A DNA stretch of 42,467 nucleotides from Bacteroides sp. CAG:530 (lineage in GTDB: Bacteria; Bacteroidota; Bacteroidia; Bacteroidales; Bacteroidaceae): contig FR881270.1 in the NCBI GenBank assembly GCA_000434735.1, positions 603 to 43,069 of the forward strand, in the 5' to 3' direction. Shown piece by piece: positions 1 through 8,482 of the stretch (within the stretch, counting starts at the first letter, position 1; each line of letters begins with the position of its first letter). The notes below the pieces were generated by a model, which saw only the letters and a program-made list of their open reading frames with translations, had not been told where the DNA came from and searched no databases. The position numbers were made by a program, and so were the translations under genes.

Positions 1-2202
1 AGGAATGGCTCCGCTAAGTTTTTTGCTATAAGCACGCAGAGTCAAGAAGTACTCTTTATCGGCAGAGGCAGGCAATGCGCCCATCGGAATCTCCACTTCT
101 CCGCTTGTATGAGGCAAGAGATGAGGGAAATCCATCTTACCGCTCTTTAAAGTTTCGCCATTCGCTTCTACCGCCCAAGCCAACTGATAGTTATCTAATG
201 TGATATAATCGAATCTGTTGGTTACCTTGATGCGATTCTGCATAAACGGAACAGCCTCGAAAGCGATGTTCTGATATACATGTTTCACCTCCCAGATGTG
301 AGGATGCAGAGAGCGGTCGGCCGCTACCAATCCGTTAGCGCAGAAGTTTGAGTCGTTCACTACGCCTACATATCCCATATCACCGCCGTAGCCCCAGAAC
401 TTATGTCCTTTATCGTCGGTTTTAGCAAAGGTCTGGTCTACCCAGTCCCAGATAAATCCGCCTTGCAACTGATCGTACTTATAAATAAGGTCCCAATAGT
501 CTTTCAAGTTACCTTCGCTGTTACCCATAGCGTGAGCGTATTCACATAGAATAAGCGGACGGGGGTCGCGCTGATTTACGTGACGACGCAAAGCCCAGAT
601 GCGGGCGTACATCGGACAGTAGATATCCGACTTGGCGTTATATCCTCCGCCTTCGTACTGCACAGGGCGAGTATTATCCATCGCCTTAGCCATATCGTAA
701 ATTTTCTCAAAGTTAGGTCCGTAACCGCTTTCGTTACCCATAGACCAGATAACGATAGAAGTATGATTGCGGTCGCGCTTAATCATGCGGTACATACGGT
801 CGTGGAAAGCCGGATACCAGTCTTCCTTATCGGCAAGTTCCTTATATTCCGTATCAAGGATACCGTGACATTCTATGTTAGCCTCGCCCACTACGTAAAG
901 TCCGTATTTATCGCACAGCTGATACCATTCAGAATAGTTGGGATAATGAGAAGTACGCACGGCATTGATGTTGAACTGCTTCATCATCTTCACATCTCTC
1001 GCCATATCTTCTACGGTAAGTGTTCTGCCATGCACGGCATCGTGTTCCTGACGGTTAACACCCTTAAAGGTAAGCGCTACGCCATTAACCAAAATTTGTC
1101 CGTTCTTCATTTCTACTATACGAAATCCGAAAGGCTGAGCCACACTTTCTTGTACTTTTCCGTTCTTATCTGTAGTGTTGATGACGAGCGTATATAAATA
1201 AGGAGACTCCGCACTCCACGGCTGCACGTCTTTAAGCACTTTGGCAAAGTGAATCAGTGTATCTGCAGCAGAAGCGATGTTCTTACTATCGGTAAAAATC
1301 GATTTTCCGTTGGCCGAAAGCACTTTCACTTCTACCTTCTGACCTTTCTGCGGATTTAGCATATTTACATCGAGCTTAAAGTCACCGTTTTTATAACGAT
1401 TGACAAGCGAATTTCCCAATACAAAGTCATTCATTCTACTCTTAGGACGAGCCTGAATAAATACATTGCGTTCTATGCCGCTATATTTCCAGTAGTCTTG
1501 GTCTTCCAGATAACTGCCGTCGCTGAAACGGAATACTTTAACCGCCAAACGGTTTGTTCCTTTCTTCAGATATTTGGTAATGTCGAAATGAGCTGGCAAT
1601 CGACTATCTTCGCTATAGCCTACCATCTTTCCGTTTATCCAAAGATAAAAAGCCGATTCAACGCCTTCGAAGTCCATAATGACATCCATTCCGTTCCAAT
1701 CCTGAGGCACTGTGAACTCGTGCACGTAATGTCCTACGGGGTTATAGTCTTGCGGTGCGAAAGGAGGATTCGCTTTAAACGGATAAGTAACGTCAGTATA
1801 AATAGGTGCGTCGAAGCCTTGCAACTCCCAGCTGCCGGGCACATTGATGTCTTGCCATCCGCTTACATCGTAAGATGACTTGAAGAAATCGGTCAAAGCA
1901 AGTCCCGGATTCTTAACGAGCTTGAATTTCCACACGCCATTCAATGAGCGTCTGCGCTCGGTCTGTGTGTTCAACTTGAACCGACGCGCGTCGTCCATGC
2001 TCAATTGGGTCAATGCCCCGTTCTCGCTTGTAAAAGGCAAGTAGTGAGCGGTCATCGGCATTCGGTTGATATTAGTAACGGTGGCATCCTGCCAAGGCTC
2101 TGAAGTTGTTACCTGCGAACCGTCTTGAGCGGCAAAAGCCACCGAGGTATGAGCACAGCACAAACCCAGACACATAATGAAAGAGCTGAATAATAGTTTC
2201 AT
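1..2202 (-). CDS. Secreted GH2 beta-galactosidase, LacZ type (C-terminus beyond window)
   Basis: Seen: an uninterrupted minus-strand frame from the ATG at 2200-2202 to the window edge gives 734 residues. A signal peptide (MKLLFSSFIMCLGLCCAHTSVAFA) is followed by a jelly-roll sugar-binding domain (SLNGVWKFK, VPGSWELQGF), an Ig-like domain and a TIM barrel. The barrel carries GNESGYG with the acid/base Glu at about residue 491, and LCEYAHAMGNS with the nucleophile Glu at about 554. Known: these are the two catalytic glutamates of LacZ-type GH2 enzymes, which hydrolyse terminal beta-galactosides. Inferred: it acts in the periplasm or at the cell surface, possibly on galactan side chains of pectin given the neighbouring pectin genes. 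About 300 C-terminal residues, including the beta-galactosidase small-chain-like domain, should lie left of position 1. Another beta-glycosidase specificity is possible. Confidence 0.93.
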   Translation of the reverse strand, partial: MKLLFSSFIMCLGLCCAHTSVAFAAQDGSQVTTSEPWQDATVTNINRMPMTAHYLPFTSENGALTQLSMDDARRFKLNTQTERRRSLNGVWKFKLVKNPGLALTDFFKSSYDVSGWQDINVPGSWELQGFDAPIYTDVTYPFKANPPFAPQDYNPVGHYVHEFTVPQDWNGMDVIMDFEGVESAFYLWINGKMVGYSEDSRLPAHFDITKYLKKGTNRLAVKVFRFSDGSYLEDQDYWKYSGIERNVFIQARPKSRMNDFVLGNSLVNRYKNGDFKLDVNMLNPQKGQKVEVKVLSANGKSIFTDSKNIASAADTLIHFAKVLKDVQPWSAESPYLYTLVINTTDKNGKVQESVAQPFGFRIVEMKNGQILVNGVALTFKGVNRQEHDAVHGRTLTVEDMARDVKMMKQFNINAVRTSHYPNYSEWYQLCDKYGLYVVGEANIECHGILDTEYKELADKEDWYPAFHDRMYRMIKRDRNHTSIVIWSMGNESGYGPNFEKIYDMAKAMDNTRPVQYEGGGYNAKSDIYCPMYARIWALRRHVNQRDPRPLILCEYAHAMGNSEGNLKDYWDLIYKYDQLQGGFIWDWVDQTFAKTDDKGHKFWGYGGDMGYVGVVNDSNFCANGLVAADRSLHPHIWEVKHVYQNIAFEAVPFMQNRIKVTNRFDYITLDNYQLAWAVEANGETLKSGKMDFPHLLPHTSGEVEIPMGALPASADKEYFLTLRAYSKKLSGAIP

Positions 2203-2307
2203 AATATGAATTACATAAAGGTTATTATCATAAAGAACATAGCTACAGAAGTATTAATAGACCGTGTTAAATCATAGTATTTAAAAATACAATCATCGCT
2301 ATGTTTT

Positions 2308-2347
2308 CAGCTGATAAAGATATAGAGTTTTATCGTACAGCTGATAA
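2308..2347. repeat. Direct repeat CAGCTGATAA, two copies 30 bp apart
   Basis: CAGCTGATAA occurs at 2308-2317 and 2338-2347, so the copies lie on the same face of the helix. Between them GATAAA and TTTTATC can form a small hairpin. The repeats lie in the 317-bp divergent gap between the beta-galactosidase gene and the PrsW-like gene and could be regulator sites. Nothing else was recognised in the gap apart from the promoter at 2436-2466. Confidence 0.35.
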
Positions 2348-2435
2348 TTTTTACATATTTTTCTTGTCGCAGTGCGAGGAAATAGAATGACTCCGAAATC
2401 TTGATAGTTCCTATAAATAATTAATAGTCTATATA

Positions 2436-2466
2436 TTGCACTGTAATTACATTATTTATACTTTTG
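2436..2466 (+). promoter_or_regulatory. Bacteroidota-type promoter for the zinc-ribbon/PrsW gene pair
   Basis: TTG at 2436-2438, a 20-nt spacer, then TACTTTTG at 2459-2466 matches the -33 and -7 pattern of Bacteroidota housekeeping promoters. It lies 53 nt before the ATG at 2520. Confidence 0.6.
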
Positions 2467-2519
2467 ACACAAGAAATAACCAAACTACCAAATAACAATA
2501 ACATAATACCCGATACAAT

Positions 2520-3620
2520 ATGAGATTCTGTCCTAACTGTGGTAGCAAGAATACAGACGATGCCAAATTCTGTATTTCTTGCGGAAATCCACTCGCCGCA
2601 AAAAGGACTACGGCTCGTCCGCATCCTAAAAAAGGCAATGCCATTTCAAACTTCTTCTCTGATTACATAGGCACTAACAACGATGATTTGAACTGGAAGA
2701 TTCTATTCACCGACATATTCAAATCGCACACTCGCGAAGAAGCGGAAGAAATTTTCATCTGCGGTACGAAAAAGACAACACCACCGCCATCGTCTATTCT
2801 AAGCGAGATGCCTAAGCCTTGGTTCTACAGCCGTGTATTCGCGGTTTTTAGCATTGCAGCCGTACTTTTATGGATTTGCTGCACATCTTTCCAAAACTCA
2901 AATACGCTACCCGGACTTATTATGCTGGGGTCATTGGCTGTTCCATTATCAGTAATGATAATGTTTCTGGAGCTTAACGTCTGGAAAGATTATAGTCTAT
3001 ATAACGTAATAATAGTATTTTTGATAGGCGGATGCGCATCGCTTGTGGCCACCTTATTTATTATAACCCTATTCCCTACCGGAGAGTTGGATTATGTGGG
3101 AGCTTTCCTTACGGGATTGTTCGAAGAAGCAGGTAAGGCTATCATTGTTTATCTGTTTTTAAAGAGAATGCATCGTCCTACTATTCTGCGTGCCTTGCTT
3201 ATAGGGGCATGTGTAGGAGCGGGATTCGCAGCGTTCGAGTCGGCTGGCTATTCATTCAACTGCTTTCTTGCCGGAGGATTCTCTTTTATGATGAACAATA
3301 TATTTTTAAGAGGCTTCTTGGCTCCGGGCGGACATGTGGTATGGGCTGCCATATCTGGAGCGGCTATGGTAATAGCGTCTAAAGCGGCGGCAAAGCCTAT
3401 CGATTCATATATATTTTCCGACTCACGATTCCTAAGGCTATTTGCCATACCGGTAGTATTACACGCTCTTTGGGACTGCCCACTGTGCAGTGCCATACTT
3501 CCGGAGATTTATGCCGTACCTATATTCCTTCTGGTATGTGCATGGATAGTAATACTCTTACTTATTAATATGGGATTGGCAGAAGTTGCCCAAATAAGCA
3601 GAAAAAGTTTAAATCAATAG
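2520..3620 (+). CDS. PrsW-family intramembrane metalloprotease with N-terminal zinc ribbon
   Basis: Seen: 366 residues. CPNCG (4-8) and CISCG (18-22) form a zinc ribbon. A soluble linker of about 80 residues follows, then eight or so hydrophobic segments from residue 105 on. The second half holds FEEAGK (201-206), FAAFE (236-240), GGH (270-272) and LHALWD (314-319). Known: Glu-Glu-x-x-Lys, Phe-x-x-x-Glu and two conserved His are the signature of PrsW/CAAX-related membrane proteases; PrsW in Bacillus cleaves the anti-sigma factor RsiW. Inferred: site-specific cleavage of a membrane protein, with the cytoplasmic zinc ribbon as a sensor or docking module. The next gene, 31 bp downstream, starts with a very similar ribbon and could be a partner or substrate. 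No clear Shine-Dalgarno precedes the start, which is normal here. Confidence 0.85.
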   Translation: MRFCPNCGSKNTDDAKFCISCGNPLAAKRTTARPHPKKGNAISNFFSDYIGTNNDDLNWKILFTDIFKSHTREEAEEIFICGTKKTTPPPSSILSEMPKPWFYSRVFAVFSIAAVLLWICCTSFQNSNTLPGLIMLGSLAVPLSVMIMFLELNVWKDYSLYNVIIVFLIGGCASLVATLFIITLFPTGELDYVGAFLTGLFEEAGKAIIVYLFLKRMHRPTILRALLIGACVGAGFAAFESAGYSFNCFLAGGFSFMMNNIFLRGFLAPGGHVVWAAISGAAMVIASKAAAKPIDSYIFSDSRFLRLFAIPVVLHALWDCPLCSAILPEIYAVPIFLLVCAWIVILLLINMGLAEVAQISRKSLNQ

Positions 3621-3651
3621 TTGCGCCCGACACGATTTAGGGTATACTGAT

Positions 3652-4248
3652 ATGTTTTGTCCAAACTGCGGAAAGAAAAATAACGATAACAGTAAGTTTT
3701 GCATGAATTGCGGTAGTCCGCTAAAAATGAACGACTCGCCACAAGAAGTCCACACACACCCCACCGCTAGACGCGCAACTCAAAGCAGGACCTCTTCTTC
3801 GGGTACAATACTTATTAATATCAGCAAAGCGCTTGTTGCTCTTTCTATAATTGCCACAGCACTTTTCGCTTTCTCTATTTCGTCTTACGATTTTAATGTA
3901 AGAAACAAAACAGACGACAGTTATTGGGGACCGGGAGAACATTGGATTTGCGTAACGGCTGCTCCCACTATGCTCCCTTCGGATATCTTTGGTCTATCCG
4001 CCTCGGATGTTGTATACAGAAATGAAGTTCCAGCTACCATAGAACGATTAAAGCTGAAAGCTGAAAAAAGATATTTAAAGCAAACTAAGGAGCTTACCAC
4101 CGGCAGCTGTGCAGCCGTTGTCATTACATTCTTATTTCTTACGCTTGTAAAAAACTCAGTCGCTAATAATAATCGGGACATAAAACGTACAAAACGCCCC
4201 AAAAAGAATAATTCTAACATCTTTTTAGACGATATACGTACCTTATAA
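3652..4248 (+). CDS. Small zinc-ribbon membrane protein of unknown function
   Basis: Seen: 198 residues opening with CPNCG (3-7) and CMNCG (17-21), almost the same ribbon as the upstream PrsW-like protein. A Ser/Thr-rich linker leads to a transmembrane segment (about 52-75), a loop of about 75 residues that contains EHWICVTAAPTM, a second hydrophobic segment (about 150-167) and a very basic tail rich in Lys, Arg and Asn. With two membrane spans both ends should be cytoplasmic and the loop periplasmic. It lies 31 bp downstream of the PrsW-like gene and is probably co-transcribed. I do not recognise the family. Inference only: the shared ribbon suggests the two proteins bind the same ligand or each other, and the loop could be a protease target. 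Confidence 0.7.
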   Translation: MFCPNCGKKNNDNSKFCMNCGSPLKMNDSPQEVHTHPTARRATQSRTSSSGTILINISKALVALSIIATALFAFSISSYDFNVRNKTDDSYWGPGEHWICVTAAPTMLPSDIFGLSASDVVYRNEVPATIERLKLKAEKRYLKQTKELTTGSCAAVVITFLFLTLVKNSVANNNRDIKRTKRPKKNNSNIFLDDIRTL

Positions 4249-4263
4249 TATTTATTTATTACG

Positions 4264-4271
4264 TACCTTTG
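4264..4271 (+). promoter_or_regulatory. Promoter -7 element for the nucleotidyltransferase gene
   Basis: TACCTTTG matches TAnnTTTG, 26 nt before the ATG at 4298. No clear TTTG lies at -33. Confidence 0.45.
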
Positions 4272-4297
4272 TACAGTCATTAACAAAAAGCATACTT

Positions 4298-5203
4298 ATG
4301 AAACCAACTTTATTTGTTCTAGCTGCTGGCATGGGAAGCCGCTACGGAGGCTTGAAGCAGCTCGATGGACTGGGTCCAAATGGAGAAACTATCATGGATT
4401 ACTCAATTTTCGACGCTATCCGCGGCGGATTTGGTAAACTAGTTTTTGTTATCCGTAGAGATTTCGAAGAAGATTTCCGCAAAATAATTGTCAGCAAATA
4501 CGAAAACCATATTCCGGTAGAAGTAGTATTTCAGGATATCGACAACTTGCCAGCAGGATTTACTTGCCCGGCAGACCGTAAGAAACCTTGGGGTACTAAC
4601 CACGCTGTGTTGATGGGTAAGGACGTTATCAAAGAACCTTTCGCAGTTATCAACGCTGACGACTTCTACGGACGCGACAGCTTCGCAGTTCTTGGCAAAT
4701 ACTTGTCAGAACTTCCAGAAGGCTCTAAGAACAACTACTGCATGGTAGGTTTCCGTGTAGGTAACACATTGAGCGAAAGTGGTACAGTAGCACGTGGTAT
4801 TTGCTCTACTGACGACAAGGATTGCTTGGCTACAGTAGTAGAACGTACAGAAATCATGCGCGTAAACGGTGCTGTTTCTTACAAAGACGAAAACGGTGAA
4901 TGGGTAGCTATACCTGATAATACTCCTGTTTCAATGAACATGTGGGGATTCACTCCTGATTATTTCAAATATTCTGAAGATTTCTTCGTGGAATTTCTGA
5001 AAGAAAACATCGACAAACCTAAAGCAGAATATTTCATTCCGTTGATGGTTAACAAATTGATTAACGAAGGTACATCAACAGTGAAGGTTCTCGATACTAC
5101 TTCTCACTGGTTTGGCGTTACTTACGCTGCCGACCGTCAAGGTGTAGTAGATAAGATTCAGGCTTTGGTAGACGCTGGAGAATATCCTTCTAAATTGTTC
5201 TAA
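4298..5203 (+). CDS. Sugar-phosphate nucleotidyltransferase (NTP transferase family)
   Basis: Seen: 301 residues. The N-terminus has LAAGMGSRYGGLKQLDGLGP (8-27), the nucleotide-binding loop of the NTP-transferase (GT-A-like) fold, and AVINADDFYG (116-125) supplies the metal-binding aspartates. WGTNHAVLMG (98-107) resembles the base-recognition strand. Known: this fold transfers NMP to a sugar 1-phosphate, or a related substrate such as a phosphonate or phosphocholine. Inferred: a cytoplasmic enzyme making an NDP-sugar-like precursor; the sugar and base cannot be read from the sequence. It has its own -7 element and a strong terminator (5234-5273), so it is probably monocistronic. The codon choice looks like that of well-expressed genes. 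Confidence 0.85.
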   Translation: MKPTLFVLAAGMGSRYGGLKQLDGLGPNGETIMDYSIFDAIRGGFGKLVFVIRRDFEEDFRKIIVSKYENHIPVEVVFQDIDNLPAGFTCPADRKKPWGTNHAVLMGKDVIKEPFAVINADDFYGRDSFAVLGKYLSELPEGSKNNYCMVGFRVGNTLSESGTVARGICSTDDKDCLATVVERTEIMRVNGAVSYKDENGEWVAIPDNTPVSMNMWGFTPDYFKYSEDFFVEFLKENIDKPKAEYFIPLMVNKLINEGTSTVKVLDTTSHWFGVTYAADRQGVVDKIQALVDAGEYPSKLF

Positions 5204-5233
5204 TTCTAGAAATAAGATTTTCTGAATAATATA

Positions 5234-5273
5234 GGGCTGTGTAGAAATCATTTCTGTACAGCCCTTACTTTTT
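5234..5273 (+). terminator. Rho-independent terminator
   Basis: A 14-bp stem with one mismatch (5234-5247 with 5251-5264, outer bases GGGCTGT and ACAGCCC) and a 3-nt loop, followed by TTACTTTTT. It ends the nucleotidyltransferase transcript. Confidence 0.85.
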
Positions 5274-5294
5274 AACTCCTAATATTATTACGAT

Positions 5295-5777
5295 ATGATA
5301 CGCGAAGTCAGAGAAGCAGACTGCAGAGAAATAACCGAGATATATAATTATTATGTGGCCAACAGCATAGCTACGTTCGACACTATACCTGTAACGGAAC
5401 AGCAGATGCTGGATAATATAAGGAATATCGCGACTGACTATCCTTATTATATATATGAAATAGACGGAACGATAGCCGGATATTGCTATGCGCATTCATG
5501 GAAAACGAGAAAGGCATGCCAACTTACGGCGGAAACTACCGTATATATAGCGCCTCAACATACGGGTAAAGGCATAGGACAGCTCTTAATGAAACGCCTA
5601 ATCAAAGAATGTAGAAACAGAAAATTACATGCCTTGATAGCGTGCATCACAGCCGAGAATACCGGCAGCTGCATAATGCATGAAAAATTAGGATTTAAAA
5701 AGGTATCGGCTTTCTATGAAGTGGCATTCAAGGCAGGAAAATACTTGGGAGTAGCCGACTATGAATTGATTCTATAA
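5295..5777 (+). CDS. GNAT N-acetyltransferase, phosphinothricin-acetyltransferase-like
   Basis: Seen: 160 residues. It opens with IREVREADCREITEIYNYYV and has TFDTIP near residue 28, as in the PAT/YwnH group. Motif A of the GNAT fold is VYIAPQHTGKGIGQLLMKRL, with the acetyl-CoA loop at 89-95, and AENTGSCIMHEKLGFKKV is the C-terminal motif. Known: relatives acetylate the amino group of small substrates such as L-phosphinothricin, methionine sulfone or other amino acids. Inferred: a cytoplasmic single-domain acetyltransferase for an amino-acid-like substrate, not a proven resistance gene. It follows a terminator and stands alone. A minus-strand transcript appears to end against its 3' end (hairpin at 5776-5812). 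Confidence 0.88.
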   Translation: MIREVREADCREITEIYNYYVANSIATFDTIPVTEQQMLDNIRNIATDYPYYIYEIDGTIAGYCYAHSWKTRKACQLTAETTVYIAPQHTGKGIGQLLMKRLIKECRNRKLHALIACITAENTGSCIMHEKLGFKKVSAFYEVAFKAGKYLGVADYELIL

Positions 5778-5812
5778 AAAAGTAAAGGGCCACCGCTTAC
5801 GATGACCCTTGT
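5776..5812 (-). terminator. Terminator hairpin read on the minus strand
   Basis: On the minus strand an 11-bp stem opens with AAGGGUCAUCG, has a UAAG loop and closes with CGGUGGCCCUU, then UACUUUUUU follows. Two G-U wobbles pair on the minus strand but are C/A mismatches on the plus strand, so the RNA is the minus-strand one. It is 215 nt past the pectate lyase stop and probably ends that operon and/or a short local transcript. Confidence 0.65.
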
Positions 5813-5853
5813 TACAAAAGCTCACATTCTCTCTCTTTTACTCGTTGAATGCT

Positions 5854-5916
5854 TATTTCCTTAAGGCTTTAGAAATACATATATTTATATCCCACATTTG
5901 TATTTCTTGAATCATT
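5854..5916 (-). other. Possible 20-codon small ORF in the gap after the pectate lyase
   Basis: On the minus strand an AGGA lies a few bases before an ATG that opens a 20-codon frame (begins MIQEIQMWDINI, ends SKALRK, stop TAA near 5854). TATATTTG on the same strand at 5926-5933 could be a -7 element, but no -33 motif is present. The frame lies between that element and the minus-strand terminator at 5776-5812. Whether it is translated cannot be told from one sequence; it may simply be operon 3' UTR. Confidence 0.25.
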
Positions 5917-6024
5917 ATTCCTATGCAAATATAGTTTTTGAATGTTATACAGCAGAAATATTTCGGCTTCTATTTTTTGAGCCGACTATATTTCTTGACT
6001 CAAATCAATGCCGGCACAGACTGA

Positions 6025-7584
6025 TTACTTTGTGGGGAACAATCCTTCTACCAAACTATTCAAATAAACTTCCAAATTAGTGTAGCTGGGGCTGAGATTG
6101 TATTTCGCTCCGTCCGACTTATCGTTTGGATTCAAGCCGTTTTTTTTCTCCCACTCATCTGGAATACCGTCGCCGTCTGTATCTACAGCCGCGGTGCCAT
6201 TTGCATAATTAGGCCAACCACCTACATCAGACGGTTTATCTATCATTCCTAAAGTACCGCCATTGGTGCCCTCGTAAGTATATGTACCTTTGCGGGTTTC
6301 TTCCACAATACGGGTGTCTACGGCATCGCGCTTATATGAAGCTCCTGCAAGACTCAAAACAGATTCAAATGCATCTTTAGCCGACTGCAATGAAGCATGT
6401 TCCGCTATCTCGAACGCTTTCGTTGCCAACAAATTGCTCTTGTCTGTAAATTCGCTCTTCATCGCCAAACCTACAGTATTATCGGAATTCACATTATCCA
6501 ATGACTTACGCTGCTTGTCACTAAGCTTATCGCAAGTGTTATCCATATAGTTGCCGTCAAAATAGAAATGACCATACACTCCTTTTTGATTCTTATTCTT
6601 ACCATCGTCTTCGTACGCAGTGAAAAGACGGTTGTAAGTAGACTTGGTAGCGGTATAAGGACCCGGCTTATAATAGTTGTTCAAGAAGTTATAGCTACCT
6701 CCCTCTCCGGCATAGGCACCTTCTGAACCATAGTTATATATCACATTATTAAACAGTTCTACTTTTTCTTTTTCTGGCGTACCTGTATAACGGCTTCCGC
6801 ACAAGCGAGGAGTACGGTTGGTGTGATGCGCTAACAAGTTATGATGAAATGAAGCTCCTTCTCCACCCCAAATACCACCGTAACCGTGCGCTCCCTTTTC
6901 GTGGATTGAATTAGCAAGGCTTTCGCTAATAATACACCACTGCAGTGTAAAGTTGGTGTTTTTATAAAAAGTAGCACACTCGTCGGTACTCCAGCTCATA
7001 GAGCAGTGGTCAACAATGATTCTGTCATTTCCTTTGTAAGCGTTCATAGCGTCATCGCCATCTTGCTTTATATCGGCTCCCATACGAGAACGGATAAATC
7101 GAACTATTACATTGTCGGCCTGAATACCGAATGTATAGTTCTTCAAGCAAATGCCATCACCCGGAGCAGTTTGTCCGGCTATGGTTACATCTCCGTTATT
7201 AACTTTCAACGCCGATTTCAGTTCTATAATACCTCCTACAGCGAACACGATAGTACGCGGTCCGGTTTGGTTTATAGCCCAACGAAGAGTTCCCTTAGAA
7301 CCATCGTCTGCCAAAGAGGTTACTGTAAGCACTGTTCCTCCGGCACCTCCGGTAGTGAACTTACCAGCACCGTCAGCTCCCGGAAATGCGGCGATTTTTG
7401 AGCGGTCGGGAGTAGCGTACTCTGTCAACTTGTTATTTTCAGAGCCTGTTGTTCCTGTCTGTCCACCATTAGTTCCTGTCTGTCCGCCTGTTGTAATGTC
7501 GCCTCCAGGATTATCACTACCACAAGCCATCAAGCCAAAGAACAACGCTAAGCCCGACATGCTGAATTTTATCAGTTGTTTCAT
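6025..7584 (-). CDS. Pectate lyase lipoprotein (PL1 type) with Ca-binding tail
   Basis: Seen: 519 residues. The SPII signal has a lipobox ending LMAC (Cys21), followed by a low-complexity linker of GGQTGT repeats (about 28-48). The catalytic region starts at IAAFPGADGAGKFTTGG and shows parallel beta-helix features: DVTIAGQTAPGDGICL, VIVRFIRSRMG, VDHCSMSWSTDE (191-202) and NRTPRLC (256-262). The C-terminus has a thrombospondin type 3/EF-hand-like DTDGDGIPDEWE segment. Known: PL1 enzymes cleave polygalacturonate by Ca-dependent beta-elimination, giving 4,5-unsaturated ends. Inferred: a surface or periplasmic lipoprotein producing substrate for the upstream GH105. The gene starts 10 bp after the CE8 stop, so it is the last gene of that operon. 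PL9 was considered, but the VDHCS/NRTPR motifs fit PL1. Confidence 0.92.
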   Translation of the reverse strand: MKQLIKFSMSGLALFFGLMACGSDNPGGDITTGGQTGTNGGQTGTTGSENNKLTEYATPDRSKIAAFPGADGAGKFTTGGAGGTVLTVTSLADDGSKGTLRWAINQTGPRTIVFAVGGIIELKSALKVNNGDVTIAGQTAPGDGICLKNYTFGIQADNVIVRFIRSRMGADIKQDGDDAMNAYKGNDRIIVDHCSMSWSTDECATFYKNTNFTLQWCIISESLANSIHEKGAHGYGGIWGGEGASFHHNLLAHHTNRTPRLCGSRYTGTPEKEKVELFNNVIYNYGSEGAYAGEGGSYNFLNNYYKPGPYTATKSTYNRLFTAYEDDGKNKNQKGVYGHFYFDGNYMDNTCDKLSDKQRKSLDNVNSDNTVGLAMKSEFTDKSNLLATKAFEIAEHASLQSAKDAFESVLSLAGASYKRDAVDTRIVEETRKGTYTYEGTNGGTLGMIDKPSDVGGWPNYANGTAAVDTDGDGIPDEWEKKNGLNPNDKSDGAKYNLSPSYTNLEVYLNSLVEGLFPTK

Positions 7585-7594
7585 ATCAATTCTA

Positions 7595-8482
7595 TTACTG
7601 TTTTGTATTAAAGAAATTATCTCGTGTTATAAGTTGCGCCTCTTTTTTAGTCAGTACATGCGCCCACGGCACACGCTGTTTTACAAAAGCTCCTTCTCCT
7701 TTGTTTCCGTATTCGGCATAGCGCACAGTCGCTTCATTCTTCGGATTTCTCCAGTTATCCCATCCTTCGGGACGTATATGCTTACCCATCTCGCAGTTCA
7801 TGAACACGGTGTAGGCATACGGTCGCCACGGACGGCCTAAAAACACCTTGTCAACTCCAGCTTCGGCAGTCAACCGACATTTGTTGAACACATATCCATA
7901 GGCTACATCCTTAGGAGTGGAAGCGGCTGTAATGTATGAATTAATTTTGCTATGTATCTCACAATCTTCAAACCACGCGGAAGCCGATCCGAAGATAAAA
8001 TCGGTGGTACCTTCTATATAGCATCCCGAAAAGAGAATGCGAGTTCCTGCCCTACCGGTGTATACGGTGTCTTGATTTCCCAAGAAACGGCAACCGATAA
8101 AGCGAAGATAGTCGCCCTCCGTATGAAGAGCCACCGCCTGCCCCAACCTGGGAGCGTTATTTTCTATCGTCAGATTACGGAAGGTAATATCATTACCATC
8201 AACCCTCACTGTAAATGTACGAAAAGTCCCCATATTGTTGATGTTGGCATGGTCGGCATTAGTGATTACAGTGCTGTCCGCCTGCTCTCCAATTAACTCT
8301 ACATGCTGAATCCACGATGGAACAATCAGCTTTTCATGATACACGCCTTTACGGATATATATCTTCACGTTAAAATCCATAAAAGCGCGTACAGCATTCA
8401 CCGCTTCGGTTATCGTAGCGTAATCGCCTGTTCCGTCTTGCGCTACAATAAGCTGGCGAGGTTCTACAAACCTACTTTTTTT
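7595..8482 (-). CDS. Pectin methylesterase (CE8) domain, no start codon of its own; possible frameshift fusion to GH105
   Basis: Seen: the frame is open from a TAA at 8483-8485 to the stop at 7595, 295 residues. It holds the complete CE8 core: LIVAQDGTGDYATI, GQAVALHTEGDYLRFIGCRF (Gln at about 115), NQDTVY (Gln137, Asp138), GTTDFIFGSA (Asp161) and LGRPWRPYAYTVF (Arg217). Known: CE8 removes methyl esters from homogalacturonan using exactly these Gln, Asp and Arg residues. There is no ATG before the conserved AQDGTGDY strand and no signal peptide; the first GTG, at 8399-8401, would delete that strand. The upstream GH105 frame ends in an A9 run that overlaps this frame. A -1 shift there would yield a secreted GH105-CE8 fusion. 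Otherwise this is a damaged gene or a sequencing error. Confidence 0.88.
   Translation of the reverse strand, partial: KKSRFVEPRQLIVAQDGTGDYATITEAVNAVRAFMDFNVKIYIRKGVYHEKLIVPSWIQHVELIGEQADSTVITNADHANINNMGTFRTFTVRVDGNDITFRNLTIENNAPRLGQAVALHTEGDYLRFIGCRFLGNQDTVYTGRAGTRILFSGCYIEGTTDFIFGSASAWFEDCEIHSKINSYITAASTPKDVAYGYVFNKCRLTAEAGVDKVFLGRPWRPYAYTVFMNCEMGKHIRPEGWDNWRNPKNEATVRYAEYGNKGEGAFVKQRVPWAHVLTKKEAQLITRDNFFNTKQ

Noticed and set aside
580..1878. Open frames on the plus strand across the beta-galactosidase gene
   Set aside because: They are shadows of the GH2 frame, which has signal peptide and catalytic motifs; the plus-strand products show no family features.
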